The notes below the pieces were generated by a model that ran no database searches, was not told where the DNA came from, and saw only the letters and a list, made by a program, of their open reading frames with translations. Positions 58,186 through 64,000 of a stretch of 64,000 nt of DNA are shown in pieces. The DNA comes from Pseudochryseolinea flava. Its GTDB lineage: Bacteria > Bacteroidota > Bacteroidia > Cytophagales > Cyclobacteriaceae. Positions within the stretch are counted from its first letter, which is position 1. Each line of letters starts with the position of its first letter. A program made the position numbers and the translations under genes. Location: the NCBI RefSeq assembly GCF_003286915.1, contig NZ_QMFY01000021.1:17775-81774 (forward strand), in the 5' to 3' direction.

Positions 58186-59322
58186 ATGAGAAATAAACTG
58201 TTATACCTATTCAGTTTCGGAATTTGCATGTTGCTGTGGCAATCTTGTTCCGAAGATGACTACCCTGTTCCACCCGCGAGCACGGTACCAAGGTTTTCCA
58301 ATACAATAGACAATGATGAATTCGCACCAGCAACGGTAACCTTTAAAAATGAAAGTATCGTTCCTGATCGCGCTGGCGATGTTACCTACCAATGGAGCTT
58401 TGGCGATGGCACCTCTTCTCGTGAGGTCGCGCCAACACATTTGTATTCAAAACCAGGAGCATACAAAGTGAACCTCGTGGTAGTCACAACTTCCTCGATG
58501 GAGATCAATGAGTTTTCAAAAACCATTGTGATAAAAGATCCGAACGCATCGGGTACGCCCGTGTTTTTCACGGATGGAAGTACGGTATTCACCGCGTTGA
58601 TTAATGACCAGGAACCTGTTGTTACGAGCATCGGCATTAACAGTCTCCAAGATTCCTATGGAATGGCGCTCGATACGGTGAACAACAAATTATACATCGC
58701 CGATTTCGACGGAGATAAAATACTCGTTGCTGATGCCGACGGAAAGAATCTTCAGGATTTCCGAACCAATGTTGGCGAACCCGATGCTGTTGCCATTGAC
58801 TACGCAACAGGAACGCTCTATTGGGACACACCGAGTGGTATTCGTCGTGCCGACATGAGTAACACCGATCTAGGTCAGTTTGAAAATTTTGTAACAGGCC
58901 AATCTAATGATCCCGAAGGAATTTCTATTGATCCGGTAAATAGAGTTCTCTATTGGAACAACTACGACGGTGGCGTTTGGAAAAAGGGACTTGACAGCGG
59001 TGGTGAAAGTGAAATCATCCCAGGAGGCCAAGGCGGCGCCAGTGTGCTCGTGGTTGGCGATAGAATTTTCTTCGATGAATTTATTGCCTCGGGGGATATC
59101 TACTTGAAGTCCGCGAACCTCGACGGGTCGGGTATCGCCACCGTTGCAACCGGCATCTCACGCGTGGTGTACGGACTCGCGTACGACAAGGACGACAACA
59201 AAATCTATTGGGTTGACCGCAACAAAAGCAACATCATGCGCGCTAACCTTGATGGGACATCGAGCGAGACTTGGGCCAGTGGATATAGCGCACGAGGTCT
59301 TGTAATCGGAAAGAAAAAATAA
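58186..59322 (+). CDS. PKD/YWTD-propeller lipoprotein 2
   Basis: A 378-residue paralogue of the upstream protein. The lipobox Cys21 (WQSC) is followed by a PKD domain with YQWSFGDGTSSREVAPTHLY (about 60-80) and a YWTD-like propeller (about 135-378) with TGTLYWDTPSG, NRVLYWNNYDG, SANLDGSG and DNKIYWVDRNKSN. The duplicate pair suggests two surface binding proteins with different parts of one substrate. A perfect inverted repeat follows the stop codon, before the second S51 gene. Confidence 0.85.
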   Translation: MRNKLLYLFSFGICMLLWQSCSEDDYPVPPASTVPRFSNTIDNDEFAPATVTFKNESIVPDRAGDVTYQWSFGDGTSSREVAPTHLYSKPGAYKVNLVVVTTSSMEINEFSKTIVIKDPNASGTPVFFTDGSTVFTALINDQEPVVTSIGINSLQDSYGMALDTVNNKLYIADFDGDKILVADADGKNLQDFRTNVGEPDAVAIDYATGTLYWDTPSGIRRADMSNTDLGQFENFVTGQSNDPEGISIDPVNRVLYWNNYDGGVWKKGLDSGGESEIIPGGQGGASVLVVGDRIFFDEFIASGDIYLKSANLDGSGIATVATGISRVVYGLAYDKDDNKIYWVDRNKSNIMRANLDGTSSETWASGYSARGLVIGKKK

Positions 59323-59329
59323 TCTACAC

Positions 59330-59365
59330 AATGTTCGTGCTCATTGTAACGTGAGCACGAACATT
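59330..59365 (+). terminator. Perfect hairpin between lipoprotein and S51 genes
   Basis: Arms AATGTTCGTGCTCA and its exact complement, with an 8-nt loop, lie 8 bases after the stop codon. There is only a short U-tract (TTTAC), so it may be a partial terminator or an RNA-processing site between the lipoprotein gene and the second peptidase. Confidence 0.55.
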
Positions 59366-59379
59366 TACTAACTACAACC

Positions 59380-60222
59380 ATGAAAGGAATTTTAGCACTC
59401 TGTTTTCTACTCTCCTATTCTATTTCATCTTTTTCACAGGCTGCACCGAAAGGAAAACTTTTTATTATTGGCGGTGGCTCCCGGCCCGACAGTATGGTGG
59501 AACGTATCATTCAAGAAGCAGATTTGCGTAGCGGTGGGTACGCAATTATCTTACCCATGTCGAGTATCGAACCAGACTCTGCCGTTTATTATGCAAGTCA
59601 ACAGTTTCTAAAGGCTAACATTAAAAGCATTCGCGGCGTACACTTCGTAAAAGGGCAACAATGGTCAGCGCATAAATTAGACTCGGTTAGAAACGCAAAA
59701 CTCATTTATATCTCTGGTGGTGATCAAAATCGTTTCATGGATGTCGTACTGGGAACAGAAATCGAGAAAGCCATCCACGATGCTTATCAGAAAGGTAGCG
59801 TGATCGCTGGAACAAGTGCAGGCGCTGCTGTGATGAGTAAAATTATGATCACCGGAAATGAATTAAAACATCCGGACTATTCATCAACATTCCAGAATAT
59901 CGAAGAAGCTAACATCGAAACGAAACAAGGACTTGGCTTACTTACGAGTGTTATTATCGATCAACATTTTGTCGCTCGAAGTCGGTATAACCGTTTGATC
60001 AGCGCCGTGATTGAATTCCCACAGATGAAAGGCATTGGCATTGATGAATCAACAGCAATTCTTGTAAAAGGAAATGAAGTTGAAGTCGTTGGCGACTCTC
60101 AGGTTATCGTCATCGAGAATCCAAAGCAGTCGAAAAAAGTAACAAACAATACAGGGAAACTCGGCGCAACCGGGCTTCAGCTCAGCGTTCTACTGCCCGG
60201 TGATAAGTTTAAGATTAAATAA
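59380..60222 (+). CDS. Periplasmic S51 cyanophycinase-like peptidase
   Basis: A 280-residue exported S51 peptidase with a signal peptide (about 1-20, SSFSQ) but no T9SS domain, so likely periplasmic. The catalytic set matches cyanophycinases: Ser146 in AGTSAGAAVMS, His196 in IIDQHFVARSRYNRL and Glu223 in GIGIDESTA. ISGGDQNRF matches the family GGDQ motif. It is the last plus-strand gene of the locus. It may finish cleavage of oligomers imported by SusCD. Other S51 activities such as aspartyl dipeptidase cannot be excluded. Confidence 0.87.
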   Translation: MKGILALCFLLSYSISSFSQAAPKGKLFIIGGGSRPDSMVERIIQEADLRSGGYAIILPMSSIEPDSAVYYASQQFLKANIKSIRGVHFVKGQQWSAHKLDSVRNAKLIYISGGDQNRFMDVVLGTEIEKAIHDAYQKGSVIAGTSAGAAVMSKIMITGNELKHPDYSSTFQNIEEANIETKQGLGLLTSVIIDQHFVARSRYNRLISAVIEFPQMKGIGIDESTAILVKGNEVEVVGDSQVIVIENPKQSKKVTNNTGKLGATGLQLSVLLPGDKFKIK

Positions 60223-60254
60223 TTTTCTTGAATGATCTTATTAAACGGCGTTGC

Positions 60255-61571
60255 TTATTTTAACAGCCTATAAAGTAACACCGCTGTTCTCTTTGCTTGC
60301 ATATTCACCGTGCGAATGTCCGCTCTTTCATCAACCGTGTGTCCGCCAGATGAACGCAATCCAAGTCCATCCATGGCCATGTCTACATATCCAGAGGTGA
60401 AAGAGATATCCGCTGCACCGGCATCACGAGGATTAACGGCGCGCACACTGCCCATGTTGAGATCGCGACTAATCTGATCAAAAGTTTTCAACAATTGGTA
60501 ATTCCCCGGCGTGGGTGCTAGTGGCGGATAACCATCACCAAAAGTTATTTCTGCTTGTGTTTGTGGAAGATGTTTGGCGACAATCTCTTTCATCACTTGC
60601 TGCGCCTTCGAGAGCTGCTCTGGCGAAATAGCACGAATGTCCCCCGTTACAATCACATCCTTTGCAACAATGTTTCCCTTGCCAAAAGCCTTACCACCAT
60701 TCTCATCGATGTTGTGATCAACGGTTGTTCCGCCGAGAATAACACCCGGATTGAACGTAAGATTTTCTTCCTTCGACAATGCTTCATAAAAGCCATTGAC
60801 GATACGACACGCTTCATAGATCGCCCCTGCTCCAACCCTCTCGGTGAAGATCTGCGACGAATGCGACGGAACACCGGAAACTTTCAAAGTCCAATCAAAT
60901 GAGCTACGTCTTGAAATATTTGCTGTTTCGAATCTACCATCGCCGTCTTCAAAACCCAGTGCGATATCAGCAACTTTAGCAGCCTCGATCAACTCATGGC
61001 GTGCCAATGAAAGCGGCTCTCCACTCAGCTCTTCATCGCCACTGTAAAATACGATGATGTTCATATCCTTTAGCAGTCCCGCGTCATGCAATGCTTGTAG
61101 CGATTGAATGATGACAACATCACCACCCTTCATATCACCAACCCCAGGACCGCTGGCAATGGAATCGTTCACCATTGCATACTTTTGAAAGGGACTTGAA
61201 AGCTCAAACACTGTATCGAGATGACCAATCAATAAAACAGTTTTACCGCTATTATTTCCCTTATGTTCGCCTATCAAATGCCCGGCACGATTAAAAGGTT
61301 TCCCGTCCACCCAACGCGTCTTGAAACCCAAGGCATCGAGCTTTGCCTTGAAGATCTGCCCTACCTTGTAAACGCCATCAAAATTCATGGTACCACTATT
61401 GATATTGACAACTTCTTCAAGCAGCGTTAACGCCTCTTTGCGATGTGCATCAACATGACTCACAATCTTCTTTTCAGTTTTTGAAAGCTGCGCATAGGTA
61501 GAACGTTGTGCCGCACATAGCAGCGCCAATAACAGCACACATCGTATGACAGAAAGCATTTTACAATTCAT
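60255..61571 (-). CDS. Exported M20 family metallopeptidase (CPG2-like)
   Basis: A 438-residue exported carboxypeptidase- or dipeptidase-like enzyme (signal peptide about 1-28, RSTYAQ). M20 zinc motifs are complete: His117 and Asp119 in IGHLDTVFE, bridging Asp146 in GVGDMKGGD, catalytic Glu180-Glu181 in YSGDEELSG, Asp in FEDGDGRF, and a late His in SSGGHTVDE. The dimerisation lid is present (about 215-330). The pattern is close to glutamate carboxypeptidase G2. It converges on the second S51 gene, 32 bp away, and could trim dipeptides released by the locus. Confidence 0.88.
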   Translation of the reverse strand: MNCKMLSVIRCVLLLALLCAAQRSTYAQLSKTEKKIVSHVDAHRKEALTLLEEVVNINSGTMNFDGVYKVGQIFKAKLDALGFKTRWVDGKPFNRAGHLIGEHKGNNSGKTVLLIGHLDTVFELSSPFQKYAMVNDSIASGPGVGDMKGGDVVIIQSLQALHDAGLLKDMNIIVFYSGDEELSGEPLSLARHELIEAAKVADIALGFEDGDGRFETANISRRSSFDWTLKVSGVPSHSSQIFTERVGAGAIYEACRIVNGFYEALSKEENLTFNPGVILGGTTVDHNIDENGGKAFGKGNIVAKDVIVTGDIRAISPEQLSKAQQVMKEIVAKHLPQTQAEITFGDGYPPLAPTPGNYQLLKTFDQISRDLNMGSVRAVNPRDAGAADISFTSGYVDMAMDGLGLRSSGGHTVDERADIRTVNMQAKRTAVLLYRLLK

Positions 61572-61671
61572 GAGAAACTATATTATTTACGACTTCAAGT
61601 TAGCACGAAAGCTGTTAAAAAGCAGGAAAAAATTATGATTGGTAACGCTTTGAACACTCCTCTTAGCGGAT

Positions 61672-61711
61672 AAAAAAAAGAAGGGCTAGACTTCGTTCGT
61701 CATAACCCTTC
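61672..61711 (-). terminator. Rho-independent terminator after carbonic anhydrase gene
   Basis: On the minus strand GAAGGG and CCCTTC close a hairpin with about 20 nt between the arms, the base of which extends by three more pairs, followed by eight T. It is about 60 bases past the carbonic anhydrase stop codon and on the matching strand. Confidence 0.8.
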
Positions 61712-61770
61712 ACATGATTTAAGTATTACAGATGTCTTACTTCGGAATGCCTATTGTGGCAATACGAAGG

Positions 61771-62391
61771 TTAAAAGAAATTCACATTTCCATTCTCGAC
61801 ATCATACATCGCGCCGACGATTTTTATCTGCCCCTCTTTCTCAAGCTCGGCAATGATCGGGCTTTCTCTTCTAATACGTTCGATCGTCAAATGCACGTTG
61901 AGGTCCGTTACGTTTTTTACGAACGCAGCATTGGCACCAGTTCTATTTTCCTTTGTTTCTTTTTCAGCATAAATAGCAGGCTGAACTTTGTTGAGTAATG
62001 TCGTAAGATTTCCCATTTCAACATGATTACATGCCCCGACGATAGCACCACATTTTGTGTGACCTAGCACCATAATAACCTTTGTTCCTACTAACTTCGT
62101 AGCAAATTCCATACTACCAAGAATGTCTTCATTCAATACGTTGCCGGCAATTCGAATACTAAAAACATCGCCCAACCCCTGATCGAAGATGAGCTCCGCA
62201 GAAGTTCGGCTATCGATGCAACTCAAAATTGTTGCAAAAGGAAATTGGCCCGTCGAAGTCTCATTGACTTGCTGAAGCAAATTTCTATTCGCTTTCAAGT
62301 TGTTGACGAATCGCTGATTTCCATCCTTTAAAATCTGGAGTGCCAGATCTGGTGTAAGTTTAGATTGTGTCTCTTTAGATTGTGTACGCAT
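61771..62391 (-). CDS. Beta-class carbonic anhydrase
   Basis: Cytoplasmic enzyme of 206 residues that interconverts CO2 and bicarbonate. Zinc ligands and the Asp-Arg dyad are visible: Cys58, Asp60 and Arg62 in SCIDSRTSAELIF, then His111 and Cys114 in VLGHTKCGAI. No signal peptide is seen. It is monocistronic with its own terminator and is unrelated to the peptidase locus next door. Confidence 0.93.
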   Translation of the reverse strand: MRTQSKETQSKLTPDLALQILKDGNQRFVNNLKANRNLLQQVNETSTGQFPFATILSCIDSRTSAELIFDQGLGDVFSIRIAGNVLNEDILGSMEFATKLVGTKVIMVLGHTKCGAIVGACNHVEMGNLTTLLNKVQPAIYAEKETKENRTGANAAFVKNVTDLNVHLTIERIRRESPIIAELEKEGQIKIVGAMYDVENGNVNFF

Positions 62392-62590
62392 ATTTGGCTA
62401 TTCTTAATTGATCCGTTTTGAGCATCCCGAAAATAGTGACCAAGTGCGAAATCATCAACATAAACAGCACTTTACGTCCTATTCTTTTCTGAACAGTCTG
62501 CCTGAAGGTAAAGGAGAAGCGGAAAAACCACAAATTAGATAATCATTAGAGTTTCTTCCTTTCACCCAATCAAAAAATGAACACTACTGG

Positions 62591-62917
62591 GTGTGGGAAA
62601 ATACAGTTCTATCAATTTTACCTCTCACCTCGTTTATCGACAATAATCTTTCGCAGGAAGACTGGATGTGGATCGGATCAAAAGCTTTTTTACAAAAAGA
62701 CTTAGGCGGATTTGAGATCTGCACTTTTGACGCAGTAGCCTTCAAAAAATTATCTCCTGAAGCAACGAAACTATTGAACAGTCTAACGTCACTCTACAGT
62801 AGTTATAACGACATGTGCGCCAAAAACCAGTGTGAGAAATTCGAAGAGATACATCAGGATCTCCTCGTAAAACTGCAGAAAGAACACGTGCTGGTGTTTT
62901 CGTTTTGCTCGTGTTGA
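62591..62917 (+). CDS. Hypothetical protein
   Basis: A 108-residue acidic-helical protein with a GTG start; no ATG lies between the upstream stop and this codon. There are no recognised motifs. It ends in Cys-Ser-Cys with four Cys in all (CAKNQCEKF). No signal peptide is seen. I cannot assign a family or exclude that it is a decayed gene. Confidence 0.4.
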   Translation: MWENTVLSILPLTSFIDNNLSQEDWMWIGSKAFLQKDLGGFEICTFDAVAFKKLSPEATKLLNSLTSLYSSYNDMCAKNQCEKFEEIHQDLLVKLQKEHVLVFSFCSC

Positions 62918-62973
62918 ATCAGCATTATACGATCTTCCAAAATACCACACTATGCCCCAGCACTATGTTGCCA

Positions 62974-63429
62974 CTATTTAGGCACCACTACGTTGCCCTG
63001 TTCATCTATCTTTAATGTACAATCGATTTGAAAACCGCGACACAGCGCTTGGACAGTTGTGTAAAAGATAACCAATTCACTGGTATCGGGAGAATGTCCA
63101 TTCACAAGTTTCGCGATTACCTTTAAGCTTCCCCTATTTTTATAAAACTTTTGCAAGAAATATTGGCAGGCAAATTCGATCGTTGCCCTCCACTGAAGAT
63201 CATGAACCTCAACCTCCAGCCACGGTGTTCGCAGTGTCGTCACCTCCAATGAAACATGACCGTAGAAAGGCAGATTTCCCGCCAGCATTTTTGTTTCGTA
63301 GCTACATTCCAACGTCAACAATTCAAATGGTCTCGAGTCGTGTTTCATCAAAAAACCGTTTTTGTAATACATACCGTAGATGTCGCACCTATGGACACAA
63401 TTCAACTTCGCTTCGAAAGATGTAGACAA
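62974..63429 (-). CDS. Hypothetical protein
   Basis: A 151-residue protein from a TTG start (MSTSFEAKLN); a later ATG at 63372 (MYYKNGFLMKH) is also possible. It is mixed alpha/beta with no motif I recognise (LECSYETKMLAGNLPFYG, LVIFYTTVQALCRGFQ). It has no membrane segment. It runs toward the convergent hypothetical gene and lies beside the decayed junction at the right end of the window. Confidence 0.4.
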   Translation of the reverse strand: MSTSFEAKLNCVHRCDIYGMYYKNGFLMKHDSRPFELLTLECSYETKMLAGNLPFYGHVSLEVTTLRTPWLEVEVHDLQWRATIEFACQYFLQKFYKNRGSLKVIAKLVNGHSPDTSELVIFYTTVQALCRGFQIDCTLKIDEQGNVVVPK

Positions 63430-63466
63430 AATATATCATAACAGCTAACCAGGTGGTGTATAAAAC

Positions 63467-63495
63467 AAAAAAGCTCATCGAATGATGAGCTTTTT
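63467..63495. terminator. Bidirectional hairpin terminator
   Basis: AAAAA-GCTCATC, a 4-nt loop, and GATGAGC-TTTTT form a symmetric inverted repeat with A and T tracts, a form that can terminate on both strands. It immediately precedes a tRNA-end-like sequence on the plus strand. Confidence 0.8.
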
Positions 63496-63497
63496 GC

Positions 63498-63512
63498 GGT
63501 CGGGACGGGACT
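63498..63512 (-). other. Possible tRNA 3'-end remnant
   Basis: The minus-strand AGTCCCGTCCCGACC matches the shape of a tRNA T-stem 3' half plus acceptor strand, followed by G and CA and then a terminator. No matching 5' half of a tRNA (GGTCGGG start, anticodon arm) is found nearby, so it is at most a fragment. Such fragments are often integration or rearrangement scars. The reading is tentative because the match is only 15 nt. Confidence 0.35.
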
Positions 63513-63762
63513 GCGATTACTACATTCATACGATTGAAAATCAAACGCTTAAACCCGGACGCTTCACGACTGGTAACTGAAATGCTAACCGAGGCTAGCA
63601 CTTCCGGGGAGATAGGGATTCGACCAACACTAATTAACAAGCTGATAGCCCCTGTCTAAAAATTAGCCACACCGAAAATTACGATCAAAAGACAACGATA
63701 AGTTACAAACTCTTTGCTGATATATCGTAAGCAAGTCGTTTGGGTTACCGCTGCCAATCGAT
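63513..63762. other. Decayed intergenic junction
   Basis: About 250 bases with no intact gene. A minus-strand frame here reads VTSREASGFKRLIFNR and NVVIAVPSRPQKAHH, then MIYFVYIFRS within the adjacent hypothetical gene. The last piece resembles the opening of GIY-YIG nuclease-type proteins, which occur beside tRNA-linked repeats in this phylum. The evidence is weak. I read the region as rearranged remnants between the tRNA-like fragment and the RHS remnant. Confidence 0.3.
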
Positions 63763-63900
63763 TCACCAGGTCAACGTATGAACTACACGCTTCTTGTAGT
63801 CGTAATAATCTACGGTGCGAATCCAGGTGTTTGTTCCAAAATTCTTACCAAGGGTTGCCGTCACTAATGTATTGGTACCTGGCTGGTTTTTTAGAACAGG
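63763..63900 (-). pseudogene. Remnant of RHS/YD-repeat (DUF6443-like) gene
   Basis: An open stretch encodes GTNTLVTATLGKNF then TWIRTVDYYDYKKRVVHTLTW before a stop. TWxxTVxYYDxxxRV is characteristic of Bacteroidota RHS-repeat proteins. Only about 40 codons remain in frame. The upstream side is cut at the transposase region, consistent with an insertion into an already broken or now broken gene. Confidence 0.45.
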
Positions 63901-63942
63901 TTAAAATTAGAGTTTTTAACTTTAACCATCTGAAAAAGCGTT

Positions 63943-64000
63943 ATGAAAAAAACAAGATTCACAGAAGCACAGATCATTGGGATCTTAAACGAGCAGGAAC
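63943..64000 (+). mobile_element. IS3-family transposase OrfA, 5' end only
   Basis: The last 58 bases encode MKKTRFTEAQIIGILNEQE, the standard N-terminus of IS3-family OrfA (helix-turn-helix, usually followed by a frameshifted OrfB integrase). The rest lies beyond the window. The left terminal repeat was not located with certainty; it probably lies between 63870 and 63930, at the end of the RHS remnant. Confidence 0.8.

Overview
The window looks like a chromosomal segment of a free-living, glycan- and peptide-degrading Bacteroidota bacterium, probably a Cytophagales member. The signs are three SusC/SusD pairs, an ECF sigma/FecR pair, PorP/SprF and type IX secretion sorting domains, lipoproteins with short lipoboxes, LytTR two-component genes, and almost no Shine-Dalgarno sequences. 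Placement below phylum is inference from gene content.

Layout. (1) 1-18.6 kb, all minus strand: one large polysaccharide-utilisation region. Read in the direction of transcription it runs ECF sigma factor, FecR anti-sigma, SusC with STN domain, SusD, a long hairpin, a second SusC, SusD, SusE-like lipoprotein, a terminator, a 1228-residue cytochrome c/PA14/beta-propeller/DUF1080 fusion lipoprotein, and a GH76 alpha-mannanase-like enzyme cut by the window edge. The two SusC genes share a nearly identical structured 5' leader. (2) 18.8-22.6 kb, minus: a translationally coupled type IX secretion cassette (repeat protein, type-B-CTD-like protein, PorP/SprF), followed by a 5'-truncated response-regulator remnant. 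(3) 23-36 kb: CheY-like regulator, PAS-rich histidine kinase, AI-2E-family permease, D-lactate dehydrogenase, flavodoxin, calcium-type P-type ATPase, three-FAS1 lipoprotein, LytS/LytTR pair, small hypotheticals. (4) 36-41.7 kb, plus: a TetR-ABC-HlyD-TolC export operon whose ABC ATPase has lost several catalytic motifs. (5) 41.7-50.4 kb: AraC regulator, DUF4932 metallopeptidase-like protein, an alpha/beta-hydrolase without its nucleophile, a T9SS-sorted propeller, a sugar isomerase, a Tat-exported Gfo/Idh/MocA oxidoreductase and a phosphatase-like enzyme. (6) 50.7-61.6 kb: a SusCD locus flanked by two S51 (cyanophycinase-like) peptidases, with two PKD/YWTD-propeller lipoproteins and an M20 carboxypeptidase. 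I propose it takes up peptides or cyanophycin-like polymers rather than glycans. (7) 61.7-64 kb: beta-carbonic anhydrase, two hypotheticals, then a decayed junction with a tRNA-3'-end-like fragment, an RHS remnant and the start of an IS3-family transposase.

The candidates I rate most interesting are the duplicated structured leader of the two SusC genes and the S51/SusCD/M20 locus. Calls rest on reading motifs by eye; no database search was run.
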